The position numbers and the translations under genes are program-made. This document shows positions 1 through 7,422 of a stretch of 16,408 bases of DNA, in pieces. Within the stretch, counting starts at the first letter, position 1; every line of letters starts with the position of its first letter. This DNA comes from Lachnospiraceae bacterium (GTDB lineage Bacteria; Bacillota_A; Clostridia; Lachnospirales; Lachnospiraceae): the NCBI GenBank assembly GCA_017613055.1, contig JAGAES010000057.1, positions 1 to 16,408 of the forward strand, given 5' to 3'. A model generated the notes under the pieces. It was not told the origin of the DNA and made no database searches. It saw nothing but the letters and a program-made list of their open reading frames with translations.

Positions 1-94
1 CCTTCCCGGAATTCTCCCCGGCCTCTTTCTTTCCGCATACACACAGACAAACGGCCATGACAGTCAAAAGCACAAACAATACAGTCTTCTTCAT
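1..94 (-). CDS. Lipoprotein N-terminus, partial (cut by left edge)
   Basis: The gene starts with ATG at 94 and reads off the left edge, so only 31 codons are visible. They encode a Lys-Lys start, a hydrophobic stretch (about residues 4-19) and a Cys at residue 20 followed by Gly-Lys-Lys-Glu, the usual form of a lipoprotein signal peptide. The residue just before the Cys is Val rather than the usual Gly/Ala/Ser, and further Cys lie at 16 and 18, so the exact lipidation site is uncertain. A GGGAG ribosome binding site lies upstream at about 103-108. The mature domain is outside the window, so no function can be given. A location outside the cell, tethered to the membrane, is inferred. Confidence 0.72.
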   Translation of the reverse strand, partial: MKKTVLFVLLTVMAVCLCVCGKKEAGENSGK

Positions 95-112
95 CTTGTA
101 ATCTCCCTCACT

Positions 113-148
113 AAAAAGTTATGCCGAGGCTTTCAAACCTCGGCATAA
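113..148 (-). terminator. Intrinsic terminator after the esterase gene
   Basis: An 11-bp perfect inverted repeat (arms 119-129 and 138-148, 8-nt loop) is followed on the minus strand by a short T run (113-117). It lies 61 bp past the esterase stop codon. It ends only about 20 bp before the start codon of the next lipoprotein gene. Confidence 0.8.
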
Positions 149-156
149 TCATAACA
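148..156 (-). promoter_or_regulatory. Extended -10 promoter overlapping the terminator
   Basis: On the minus strand this reads TGTTATGAT, an extended -10 (TG-N-TATGAT, 5 of 6 to TATAAT). No good -35 lies at standard spacing, as is common for extended -10 promoters. The predicted start (about 141) falls inside the downstream arm of the terminator hairpin. A transcript from here would lack the 5' arm and could not form it. This is the only plausible promoter seen for the lipoprotein gene at 94. Confidence 0.45.
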
Positions 157-209
157 GATTGCGATTTCAGTTTCCACAAATTCACTTTTAATTCACAGTA
201 GATTCATTA

Positions 210-1238
210 TTACTTTCCAATCAGCTGGAAAAAGTTAAACATTCCGGAATATTGGGTGGTCATGTCGTGGTCGGCACCGGGAACTTCGTACCAAAGGTGG
301 GCGATGCCGTTCTTTTCGAAAAGTTCATGATAGGTCTGCGGATACTTGCCGACAACGCTGTCGCGGGTTCCGCAGCAGATAATGATCTTATCGGGAATCG
401 TTACTCCGTCCTTGAAACGGACTTCGTCTTCGGTTAAGGAGCCGGGATGCTCCATAAACTTATCCTTGGTTGCGGTAATACCGGGTGCGGGAGCCATCGC
501 GCATACATACTTGAAGTATTCCGGATGAAGAAGTACGGTATACAAAGTCTCGCGGCCGCCCATCGAGAAGCCGCCGATATTCGTACCCTCCCGGTCGGTG
601 CGGACCGAATAGGTTTCGTTAATATGCGGCATAAGGCACTGTACAAGTTCGGTTGCAAACCGGTCATACGGAATACACGCTTCCGCATCCATGGCAGGCG
701 TTTGAGCAGTATCCGGTCCAGCTGCATACATTGCCGGGCATACGAGAATAAACTCTTCGCAAAGACCATCCGCCACCATGTTTCCGATCAGTATCGGAAG
801 CTTCGCATCGCCCGCGAACGAATTCTCATCGCCGAAAATTCCGTGAAGCAGATATACAACCGGATACTTCTTATCTTCGGAATAATTCTCTGGAAGGAGC
901 ACTGTATAAGCTCTCTCCCGCTTACAGTAATCGGAATAGTAGGTCTTGCGTTCGAATTTGCCGTAAGTGACACCGTCCCTTTTCGTAAGATACTCGGCGG
1001 GACATTTGTAATACATGCCGTTCTCGTCCTGCTTCGGTGCTTCGGTCGGCGTCGGCGTGGGAGTCGGCGTATCGGTTACGGTCAGTTCGGGTGTGGCAGT
1101 CGGTTCGGTCTTCTCTTCCACTTTCTTTTCCTCCTGGTTTAAAGGCTGCGTCGGTGTCGCTCCTTCGTTTTGTTTACTTCCGCAAGACGTAAACAGAAAC
1201 GTGAGCATGAATAGAATAATCAAGTAAATCGTTTTCAT
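210..1238 (-). CDS. Lipoprotein carbohydrate esterase (CE1 / esterase D-like alpha/beta hydrolase)
   Basis: This 342-residue protein has a lipoprotein signal peptide with the lipidated Cys at about residue 19. A Thr/Pro/Glu-rich linker (about 45-68) leads to an alpha/beta-hydrolase domain of the putative esterase family (PF00756). Visible catalytic features are the oxyanion-side LLHG motif (130-133), the nucleophile elbow GFSMG with Ser225, Asp293 in GTRDS, and His324 in GADHD. Such domains in fibre degraders usually remove feruloyl or acetyl groups from xylan; the exact ester is inferred. The GH10 xylanase at the other end of the window, with the same lipoprotein-plus-linker design, supports xylan as substrate. 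An AAAGGGG ribosome binding site lies about 6 bp before the ATG. The gene sits 56 bp behind tRNA-Ser and its terminator, with no clear promoter of its own. Siderophore esterase or S-formylglutathione hydrolase are less likely because of the surface anchoring. Confidence 0.85.
   Translation of the reverse strand: MKTIYLIILFMLTFLFTSCGSKQNEGATPTQPLNQEEKKVEEKTEPTATPELTVTDTPTPTPTPTEAPKQDENGMYYKCPAEYLTKRDGVTYGKFERKTYYSDYCKRERAYTVLLPENYSEDKKYPVVYLLHGIFGDENSFAGDAKLPILIGNMVADGLCEEFILVCPAMYAAGPDTAQTPAMDAEACIPYDRFATELVQCLMPHINETYSVRTDREGTNIGGFSMGGRETLYTVLLHPEYFKYVCAMAPAPGITATKDKFMEHPGSLTEDEVRFKDGVTIPDKIIICCGTRDSVVGKYPQTYHELFEKNGIAHLWYEVPGADHDMTTQYSGMFNFFQLIGK
1035..1106 (-). repeat. Low-complexity Thr/Pro linker-coding repeat in the esterase gene
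   Basis: The DNA carries imperfect repeats of a GTCGGCGT-like unit (plus-strand view) encoding alternating Thr-Pro (about residues 45-68). The encoded stretch is a flexible spacer between the lipid anchor and the catalytic domain. Such repeats can change length by slippage. A related tract occurs in the xylanase gene at 16081-16155. Confidence 0.6.
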
Positions 1239-1253
1239 AACTTACCCCTTTTG

Positions 1254-1286
1254 TAAAAAAGATTGCCGCCCACATAGACGGCAATC
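1254..1286 (-). terminator. Intrinsic terminator after tRNA-Ser and the phoH-miaB operon
   Basis: An 8-bp perfect stem (arms 1261-1268 and 1279-1286, 10-nt loop) is followed on the minus strand by six T residues (1255-1260). It begins 8 nt after the tRNA 3' end. No hairpin lies between miaB and the tRNA, so it probably ends the long operon too. The esterase start codon is only about 16 bp beyond the T run. Confidence 0.85.
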
Positions 1287-1294
1287 CCGATTCA

Positions 1295-1383
1295 CGGAGG
1301 AGAAGGGATTTGAACCCTTGCGCCGGTATTCCCGACCTACTGGTGTTCGAAGCCAGACCCTTCAGCCACTTGGGTACTCCTCC
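1295..1383 (-). tRNA. tRNA-Ser (anticodon CGA)
   Basis: This is an 89-nt class II tRNA. Its parts are a 7-bp acceptor stem (GGAGGAG with CTCCTCC), discriminator G73, a 3-bp D stem, an anticodon loop TTCGAAC with anticodon CGA (1347-1349), a 5-bp variable arm (GTCGG with CCGGC) and a T arm AAGGG-TTCAAAT-CCCTT. The long variable arm, G73 and anticodon all agree with serine and the codon UCG. The CCA end is not encoded. The anticodon stem has a C31-A39 mismatch, and position 38 is C where A is usual for serine tRNAs of the UNN codon box. It lies 37 bp after the miaB stop with its own promoter, followed by a terminator. Confidence 0.93.
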
Positions 1384-1397
1384 ATACTGCGAATGCC

Positions 1398-1426
1398 ATT
1401 ATACAATAGAAGTGCGGTTTTTACAA
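1398..1426 (-). promoter_or_regulatory. tRNA-Ser promoter
   Basis: A perfect -10 TATAAT (1398-1403) is separated by 17 bp from a -35 TTGTAA (1421-1426). The -35 hexamer is the last Leu codon and the stop codon of miaB. The expected start is only a few bases before the tRNA 5' end at 1383. The tRNA can therefore be made both from this promoter and by readthrough from the operon. Confidence 0.75.
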
Positions 1427-2866
1427 GACCGAACTTTGCTGCCCGATATAATAAAATCCTTTGCACTCCTTAAGCGTTACCGAAACCATCTTTCCGAGGA
1501 GCTCCGCTCCGCCCGGAAAATGCACAAGCAGATTATTATCAAGCCGTCCCGTAACGCATTCCCTATCCGCATTATACTCTTCGCACAGGACGGTTTCGGT
1601 TCTTCCCTCATAACGCATTGCTTCCGCGGAAGCCGTTTCTCCGACGCAGTCAAGAAGCCTATTCATCCGTTCCGAAGATACTTCTTCCGGAACCTGCCCC
1701 TCCATTTCGGCCGCAGGCGTGCCGGAACGTTTCGAATAGATAAATGTGAATGCGCTCATAAAGCGCGCCTTCCTAACGACATCAAGCGTATCGAGGAAAT
1801 CCTCTTCGGTTTCTCCCGGAAATCCGATGATAATATCGGTCGTAATCGCAACTTCCGGAATTCTCGCCCGTATTTTATCCGCTAAGGCAAGGAACGATTC
1901 CTTTGTATAATGCCGGTTCATGAGTCTGAGGAGCCGGCTGCTTCCGGACTGAAGCGGCAGGTGAACATGCTTGCAGATCTTCGGATTCACTGCAATTTCT
2001 TCAATCAGTTCGTCCGAAAGGTCCTTCGGATGCGGCGTCATGAACCGGATCCGTTCAAGCCCATTAACCTTACTGACTTCGCGGATTAATTCGGCAAATG
2101 TAACACAGGGCTCGAGATTCTTTCCGTAGGAATTCACATTCTGCCCGAGTAACATCACTTCCCGGACGCCTTTTTTGATGAGATCTTCCGTTTCCCGTAT
2201 GATGTCAGCCGGATTCCGCGAACGTTCGCGCCCGCGCACATACGGCACGATGCAATACGTGCAGAAATTGTTGCAGCCGTACATGATGTTCACGCCTGCT
2301 TTGAAACCGTATTTCTGTAAACTCGGCAGGTCTTCGACAATCCGCTCGGCTTCCTTTCTTACGTCAATGACGCATCCGTCCGTGTGCTCCCGCTGATAAA
2401 GAAGTTCCGCAAGCATATAGATGTTGTGCGTTCCGAAGATCACGTCGATGAACGGATAGCTTTTCTTAAGCTTCGCGATTACATGTTCTTCCTGCATCAT
2501 GCAGCCGCACAGCACAATCCGCATGCCCGGATGCGACTTCTTAAGCCTGCCGAGATAGCCGATGCGCCCGTAGACGCGCGTATTCGCGTTTTCACGGACC
2601 GTACAGGTATTATAGACGACAATGTCGGCATCCTCGGAATCCGTCGGTTCATAGCCGATGTAGGAAAGAATTCCCGCCAGTTTCTCGGAATCCTTTGCAT
2701 TCATCTGGCATCCGAACGTCTCGACATGCATCGTAAAGTTACGGTTCTCGCGCTTGCTGCGCTCGGCAAGTTCCGCCTTTAAGATATCCATAAAGGCATA
2801 CTGTCTTGCGGGCTCCTCTTCGGGAAGCGATACCGGATAGGTTTTTGTGATTTCGTCGTGGATCAT
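1421..2866 (-). CDS. miaB: MiaB, tRNA-2-methylthio-N6-dimethylallyladenosine synthase
   Basis: This radical SAM methylthiotransferase adds a methylthio group to N6-isopentenyl-adenosine at position 37 of tRNAs reading UNN codons. It is 481 residues long. A poorly conserved N-terminal extension (about 1-45) precedes the UPF0004 domain, whose three cluster Cys are in FGCQMN (Cys53), NTCTV (Cys88) and GCMMQ (Cys122). The radical SAM CxxxCxxC motif is Cys198, Cys202 and Cys205, and a TRAM-type RNA-binding domain lies at the C-terminus. FGCQMN and the overall pattern favour MiaB over MtaB or RimO. The ATG at 2866 follows an AAGGGAA ribosome binding site. The gene starts 8 bp after the proA stop, so the two are co-transcribed. 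Its stop codon forms part of the tRNA-Ser promoter. In many Clostridia mutS and mutL follow miaB; here a tRNA does. Confidence 0.95.
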   Translation of the reverse strand: MIHDEITKTYPVSLPEEEPARQYAFMDILKAELAERSKRENRNFTMHVETFGCQMNAKDSEKLAGILSYIGYEPTDSEDADIVVYNTCTVRENANTRVYGRIGYLGRLKKSHPGMRIVLCGCMMQEEHVIAKLKKSYPFIDVIFGTHNIYMLAELLYQREHTDGCVIDVRKEAERIVEDLPSLQKYGFKAGVNIMYGCNNFCTYCIVPYVRGRERSRNPADIIRETEDLIKKGVREVMLLGQNVNSYGKNLEPCVTFAELIREVSKVNGLERIRFMTPHPKDLSDELIEEIAVNPKICKHVHLPLQSGSSRLLRLMNRHYTKESFLALADKIRARIPEVAITTDIIIGFPGETEEDFLDTLDVVRKARFMSAFTFIYSKRSGTPAAEMEGQVPEEVSSERMNRLLDCVGETASAEAMRYEGRTETVLCEEYNADRECVTGRLDNNLLVHFPGGAELLGKMVSVTLKECKGFYYIGQQSSVL

Positions 2867-2874
2867 GAATTCCC

Positions 2875-4119
2875 TTAACCGCGTACCTGTCCGTTTCCGC
2901 GAACCAGGAATTTATAGCTTGTCAGCTCGCGAAGACCCATCGGGCCTCTCGCGTGGAGCTTCTGCGTGCTGATGCCGATTTCCGCACCGAAGCCGAACTC
3001 TTCGCCGTCGGTAAACCGCGTGGAAGCGTTTACATAGACGCATGCGCTGTCAATCCGCTTCAAAAACTCTTCCGCATTCTTTTCATCCCTTGTAAGAATC
3101 GCGTCGGAATGTTTCGTATGATAACGGTTAATGTGGTCAATTGCCTCATCCAGATTCGCAACGGTCTTCACACTGATCATTGCGCCGAGGTATTCTTTTC
3201 CGAAATCCTCTTCGGTCGCTTCTTCCATTGCGGGAACGAAAGCCCGTGCTTCGTCATCGGCACGCATCGTAATGTTCTTCGAAGAAAGTCTCTCATATAT
3301 CTTCGGCAGGAACTCGGCAGCGATCTTTTCATGCACCACAAGGCTCTCACAGGCGTTGCAGACGCCCATGCGCTGCGTTTTCGCGTTGTCGATGATATTG
3401 AGTGCCATCTCCTGATCCGCGCTCTCATCGACGAAGATATGGCAGTTTCCGGTACCGGTCTCAATCACCGGAATCGTGCTGTTTTCAAGAACGCTCTTAA
3501 TAAGCCCCGCGCCGCCTCTCGGGATCAGAACATCCACGAAACGGTTCAGACGCATGAATTCCGTGGCCGTCTCGCGGCTCGTATCGGTAATCAGCTGAAT
3601 GCTGTTCGCGGGAAGACCGCACTCCTCAACAGCCTGCTGAAGCACTTCGGTGATTCTCGTATTCGAATGAATCGCATCCGAACCGCCGCGGAGAATCACG
3701 GCATTGCCGGTCTTAAAGCACAGACCGAACGCGTCCGCGGTAACATTCGGACGGGATTCATAGATAATCCCGATGACGCCGAACGGAACACGTACCTTAG
3801 AAATCTTAAGGCCATTCGGACGCTCGAATTCTTCTAAGACATCGCCGACCGGATCCGGAAGCGACGCTACCTGTCTGAGTCCTCCGGCCATTCCCGTGAT
3901 GCGGCTTTCGGTAAGGCGCAGGCGGTCAACAAGCGCGGGAGAAACGCCTTTCTTCTCCGCATTCATAACATCGATGGCATTTGCCGTAAGAATCGAAGCC
4001 GATTCCTTTATCAAAAGATCCGCTGCATGCAGTAACGTTTCATTTTTCTTTTCGGTGCCGGTCACACCGAGCACTTCGGAAGCAAGGCTCGCTTCCTTTC
4101 CCATAATCAACAGATTCAT
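2875..4119 (-). CDS. proA: Gamma-glutamyl phosphate reductase (ProA)
   Basis: ProA performs the second step of proline synthesis, reducing gamma-glutamyl phosphate with NADPH to glutamate-5-semialdehyde in the cytoplasm. The 414-residue length is normal. Family marks include VILRGGSDA (141-149), IPRGGAGLI (199-207), the catalytic Cys254 in VCNACES, and the C-terminal [11 protein letters not shown] and HARGPMGL motifs. The ATG at 4119 follows a GGAGG ribosome binding site 7 bp upstream; a second in-frame ATG at codon 6 lacks one. Its partner proB lies upstream in the same unit, separated by a DUF896 gene and a 5-formyltetrahydrofolate cyclo-ligase gene, an arrangement that keeps both proline enzymes on one mRNA. 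Confidence 0.97.
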   Translation of the reverse strand: MNLLIMGKEASLASEVLGVTGTEKKNETLLHAADLLIKESASILTANAIDVMNAEKKGVSPALVDRLRLTESRITGMAGGLRQVASLPDPVGDVLEEFERPNGLKISKVRVPFGVIGIIYESRPNVTADAFGLCFKTGNAVILRGGSDAIHSNTRITEVLQQAVEECGLPANSIQLITDTSRETATEFMRLNRFVDVLIPRGGAGLIKSVLENSTIPVIETGTGNCHIFVDESADQEMALNIIDNAKTQRMGVCNACESLVVHEKIAAEFLPKIYERLSSKNITMRADDEARAFVPAMEEATEEDFGKEYLGAMISVKTVANLDEAIDHINRYHTKHSDAILTRDEKNAEEFLKRIDSACVYVNASTRFTDGEEFGFGAEIGISTQKLHARGPMGLRELTSYKFLVRGNGQVRG

Positions 4120-4135
4120 AGCATTTCCTCCGCAT

Positions 4136-4705
4136 TTATTCGGCCGCAGGACAGGTATAGCGGTCGGTTTCGGTCAAAACAAGATTTACCGGCACATCGT
4201 TTCCGTCATACGGCACGCTGATTGTCTTCTGCATCTCATAAGCAAGCATCACGCGCGGGATGTCCGGGTATTTCTTTAAGAACCGGTCGTAATAGCCTCC
4301 GCCGTAGCCGATCCGGTTTCCGTCCGCGTCAAATGACACGCCCGGAACGACAATCAGTGCGTTGCCTTCCGTGGGATCGATTACTTCACTTCCTGCGGGT
4401 TCCGGGATTCCGCATACGCCTCTTTCCATCACGGTATCCTTCGTATAGAGACGGAATTCCATCTCGTGTCCCGGCAGGCATACCGGAAGCGCAACCTTCT
4501 TGCCGTCCTTCCACGCCTGTTCGAACAGGTAATCCATCGAAACCTCGGCGCTTACGGAATAATAGCCGAGTATAATATCCGCATTCCGATAGACGTCTTC
4601 CCGTACGAGTTTATCCGTTACAATCGCGCTGTAACAGAGAATCCGCGTTGCGGAAAGGCTTCTCCTACGGTGTTTCATGATATTTCGAAGTTCGCTTTTT
4701 GTCAT
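4136..4705 (-). CDS. 5-formyltetrahydrofolate cyclo-ligase (MTHFS)
   Basis: This enzyme converts 5-formyl-THF with ATP to 5,10-methenyl-THF, returning a stored or inhibitory folate to the one-carbon pool. The 189-residue length fits the family. The diagnostic glycine-rich stretch runs from about residue 121 to 142 (PGVSFDADG, then [13 protein letters not shown]). The N-terminus has the basic segment expected for ATP binding (Lys11-Arg15). The start is the ATG at 4705. A GAGG lies about 13 bp upstream, a little far, so translation may be modest or coupled to the gene before it. It is 16 bp from proA and 33 bp from the DUF896 gene. Members are variously named YgfA, YqgN or FthC. Confidence 0.93.
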   Translation of the reverse strand: MTKSELRNIMKHRRRSLSATRILCYSAIVTDKLVREDVYRNADIILGYYSVSAEVSMDYLFEQAWKDGKKVALPVCLPGHEMEFRLYTKDTVMERGVCGIPEPAGSEVIDPTEGNALIVVPGVSFDADGNRIGYGGGYYDRFLKKYPDIPRVMLAYEMQKTISVPYDGNDVPVNLVLTETDRYTCPAAE

Positions 4706-4738
4706 CTTACTTATACTTCCTCGGTCAGTTTACGGATT

Positions 4739-4969
4739 TTATATTCTTGTCACGTTATTCGGCTTCTTCTTCAGGTCCTTCACGTCGGTAATCGTACCGT
4801 CCGGATTCACCAAAGAAATGTTCTCGAGCGAACTCTTAAGGTCCGCCCGGATTGCCTCAATATATTCTTTTCGAAGCGCTGCCTGTTCGGCTTTTTCTTC
4901 ATCCGTAAGGCCGACTGCCTGCGATTTATGATACAGCGTGTTAATCCGCGCTATCTTATCTTCATTCAT
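4739..4969 (-). CDS. DUF896 (UPF0291, YnzC-like) small protein
   Basis: This 76-residue protein begins with the family's characteristic pattern MNEDKIARIN, then LTDEEKAEQAALRKEYI (about 21-37), and ends with an NPDGTI motif (54-59) and a basic tail. The family forms a small helical bundle. Its biochemical function is not known to me; the B. subtilis relative YnzC lies in the SOS-regulated yneA region. Here there is no link to DNA repair. The ATG overlaps the proB stop by 4 bp (ATGA), indicating translational coupling to proB. An AGAAAGGA ribosome binding site lies inside the end of proB. Confidence 0.9.
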   Translation of the reverse strand: MNEDKIARINTLYHKSQAVGLTDEEKAEQAALRKEYIEAIRADLKSSLENISLVNPDGTITDVKDLKKKPNNVTRI

Positions 4970-5814
4970 GCGTTTTCCTTTCTCTGAAGGTAATCAATCA
5001 GGTGGAAATTCTCATTCCTGTGAGCAAGGAACAGCGTTCCGATGTTCTTTCCGTCAAGCACTCTTCTTAAATTGTTCATATCGTTGCCGTTTGCAATCAC
5101 CATATCGGCACCAGCATCGTTCGCGACGCGTGCGGCGCTGATTTTGGCAGACATACCGCCGGTTCCGACGTCCGTGCCGGCACCCTTCGCCATCGCTTCG
5201 AGTTCGTCGGTAATGTAAGGAATCTCTTCGACAAGCTTCGCGTCCGGATTCGTTCTCGGGTCATCCGTGAAAAATCCGTCCTGATCGGAAAGAATGATCA
5301 GAAGGTCCGCATGAATCAGTGCCGCAACAATTGCCGAAAGCGTATCGTTGTCGCCGAATTCGATTTCGTCGGTCGCAACCGTATCATTTTCATTCACGAC
5401 CGGAATGACACCCATCGCAAGCAGGCGCATGAACGTGCTCCTTGCGTTCCTGCGCATCGTATCGTTAATCATCGTGTCTTTCGTAATCAGAACCTGCGCA
5501 GGTACCTTATTGTATTCGGCGAAGAGACGCTGGTAAACCATCATGAGCCGCGACTGTCCGATGGCCGCGCACGCCTGCTTCAGGTCCTGTTCCTTCGGTC
5601 GTTCGTTGATATTCATCGTCTTGCGGCCGACCGCAATCGCTCCCGAAGAAACGAGCACGACTTCCTTGCCGGCGTTCTGCCAATCCGCAAGAATCCGCAC
5701 AAGCCGTTCCATTTTCTCGAGATTCATGTCTCCGGTCTCCGGATGCGTCAAAGTGGAAGAACCGACCTTCACGACAATCCGTTTCTTACCCTGCATCAAT
5801 TCCGTGCGATCCAT
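4966..5814 (-). CDS. proB: Glutamate 5-kinase (ProB), kinase domain only
   Basis: ProB performs the first, committed step of proline synthesis, phosphorylating glutamate with ATP. The ATG at 5814 is chosen because GGAGG lies 6 bp before it. The open frame extends 42 codons further upstream, but that part overlaps the preceding gene. The resulting 282-residue protein has the amino-acid kinase fold: KVGSS (16-20) near the N-terminus, VVLVSSGAI (52-60), NENDTV (141-146), SDQDGFFTDDPR (176-187) and GTGGMSAK (217-224). It lacks the C-terminal PUA domain of the roughly 367-residue E. coli enzyme, as in many Clostridia. Translation is probably coupled at both ends: 1 bp from the preceding stop and a 4-bp overlap with the next start. 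Confidence 0.96.
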   Translation of the reverse strand: MDRTELMQGKKRIVVKVGSSTLTHPETGDMNLEKMERLVRILADWQNAGKEVVLVSSGAIAVGRKTMNINERPKEQDLKQACAAIGQSRLMMVYQRLFAEYNKVPAQVLITKDTMINDTMRRNARSTFMRLLAMGVIPVVNENDTVATDEIEFGDNDTLSAIVAALIHADLLIILSDQDGFFTDDPRTNPDAKLVEEIPYITDELEAMAKGAGTDVGTGGMSAKISAARVANDAGADMVIANGNDMNNLRRVLDGKNIGTLFLAHRNENFHLIDYLQRKENA

Positions 5815-5815
5815 T

Positions 5816-7411
5816 TCATTCCTCCAAAGTATATTGATATTCTTTGATAATCTCTTCAAAAACGCGGATGCCGTCCATCGCGGCCGAAGTAATTCCGCCC
5901 GCATATCCGGCTCCCTCTCCGCAGGGATATAATCCGGCAAATGTGACAGACTGCAGATTCTCTCCCCTAAGAATCCTTACCGGCGAAGACGTTCTCGACT
6001 CTACCGCGGAAAGCAGCGCGTCGCCGTTTGCAAAACCGGGCATCATCCGGTCGAATGCTTCCACACCCTCAATAATATCACCGGACATCCATTCGGGAAG
6101 CACCGATCTCAGATTCGTATAGCTTACGGCGCCTTTCGTGCAGGGTGATATGGTTCCGCAATCCGTACTTGTGCGGTCCGCTTTAAAATCCGCATACCGC
6201 TGCGTCGGAATCTTTCCGTCACCGGCTTCATAAGCCTTCCGCTCGAGATTTCTCTGATAAGCAATTCCCGAAAGCGGATTATCCGGATCGTTCGGATTCC
6301 TGTAATCCTCGGGATTGACCGTTACGACAATTGCCGCGTTGCTGTTCTCCGAGTCACGGCTTTGGTTACTCATTCCGTTGACCGTAAGCATGCCGGGTTC
6401 GGACGAAGCATTCACGACATAACCGCCCGGGCACATGCAGAACGAATAAACGCCTCTTCCGTCCTTACAGGTATGCGTCAGCTTATAATCCGCAGTCGGT
6501 AGCAGATCCGCCGCATCACCGTACTGGCACCGGTTTACCCATTCTCTTTTATGCTGAATCCGTACGCCGATTGCAAACGCCTTCGGCTCCATCGTGATAC
6601 CGCTTTGATAAAGCGTTTCAAACGTGTCTCTGGCACTGTGCCCGATTGCAAGCACACATGCTTCGCACGGAATGATTTCATCGGAAACGCTTACCCCCGT
6701 AAGACGGTTTCCGTCCGTAACCAGACCGGTCACTTTTGAGTTAAACCGGAATGTCCCGCCGAGCCGTTCGGTTTCTTTCCGCATATTCACGATGACATTT
6801 CGAAGAAGGTCCGTTCCGATATGCGGTTTATTCTTATAACGGATCTCCTCCGGAGCTCCGAATGCGGCAAATGTGTCGAGGACGAATTGTCCTTTGCCGT
6901 CCTTATCCTTTATGAGCGTGTTTAATTTGCCGTCTGAAAACGTTCCTGCGCCTCCCTCGCCGAACAAAACGTTGGCCTCGGGATTCAGCTTGCCTGTTTC
7001 ATAAAATGCCTCTACGGCCTCCACGCGGCATTCCATCGAAGGTCCTCTTTCAAGAACAAGAGGTTTATACCCTTCTTTTGCAAGAAGATATGCTGCGAAA
7101 AGTCCTGCAGGTCCTGCGCCGATCACAACCGGCCGGTGCGGAAGCGGCTTCATTCCGCTCACATGATAACGATATGACTTCGGGGTATATTCTTCAAAGC
7201 CTTTTCTTAATAACCGTTCTTCCGGTTTCACCGAAACGGCAACCGAATAGGAGTACGATATCTCCGGTTTCTTACGGGCATCGATTGACTGCTTTAAAAT
7301 CCTGAGTTCCGTAATATCGGTAACCGGAATCCGAAGCAGTTTCGCTGCCGTATTTCGAATATCCTCTTCCGAATGTTTCACCGGAACATGAATTTGCGAA
7401 AGTTTAATCAT
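5816..7411 (-). CDS. COG2509-type FAD-dependent oxidoreductase
   Basis: This uncharacterised flavoprotein has 531 residues from the ATG at 7411, chosen because GAGG sits 6 bp before it; upstream in-frame starts overlap the previous gene. An N-terminal segment of about 90 residues precedes the Rossmann FAD-binding motif VIGAGPAG (96-103) with an acidic end LVLERG. Further conserved marks are GEGGAGTFSDGKL, the CMCPGGYV segment with two Cys, and the C-terminal FAD motif GEGAGYAGGI. No membrane segment or signal peptide is visible, so it is cytoplasmic. The substrate is unknown; the pattern matches the NAD(FAD)-utilising dehydrogenase group of COG2509. It sits between another flavoprotein gene (11 bp upstream) and proB (1 bp downstream). 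Confidence 0.88.
   Translation of the reverse strand: MIKLSQIHVPVKHSEEDIRNTAAKLLRIPVTDITELRILKQSIDARKKPEISYSYSVAVSVKPEERLLRKGFEEYTPKSYRYHVSGMKPLPHRPVVIGAGPAGLFAAYLLAKEGYKPLVLERGPSMECRVEAVEAFYETGKLNPEANVLFGEGGAGTFSDGKLNTLIKDKDGKGQFVLDTFAAFGAPEEIRYKNKPHIGTDLLRNVIVNMRKETERLGGTFRFNSKVTGLVTDGNRLTGVSVSDEIIPCEACVLAIGHSARDTFETLYQSGITMEPKAFAIGVRIQHKREWVNRCQYGDAADLLPTADYKLTHTCKDGRGVYSFCMCPGGYVVNASSEPGMLTVNGMSNQSRDSENSNAAIVVTVNPEDYRNPNDPDNPLSGIAYQRNLERKAYEAGDGKIPTQRYADFKADRTSTDCGTISPCTKGAVSYTNLRSVLPEWMSGDIIEGVEAFDRMMPGFANGDALLSAVESRTSSPVRILRGENLQSVTFAGLYPCGEGAGYAGGITSAAMDGIRVFEEIIKEYQYTLEE
5821..5825 (-). promoter_or_regulatory. Ribosome binding site deciding the proB start
   Basis: GGAGG on the minus strand lies 6 bp before the ATG at 5814, inside the last codons of the preceding flavoprotein gene. 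It fixes the proB start and implies coupled translation. Confidence 0.75.
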
Positions 7412-7416
7412 AGATT

Positions 7417-7420
7417 CCTC
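7417..7420 (-). promoter_or_regulatory. Ribosome binding site deciding the COG2509 start
   Basis: GAGG on the minus strand, 5-6 bp before the ATG at 7411, lies in the short gap after the upstream stop. It supports the 531-residue form over longer in-frame starts. Confidence 0.6.
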
Positions 7421-7422
7421 AA

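Noticed and set aside
1295..1383. Integration site (att) at tRNA-Ser or tRNA-Glu
   Set aside because: I see no second copy of either tRNA 3' end in the window and no integrase gene.
5815..5940. 42-codon N-terminal extension of proB
   Set aside because: It overlaps the conserved C-terminus of the flavoprotein gene, and the GGAGG site points to 5814.
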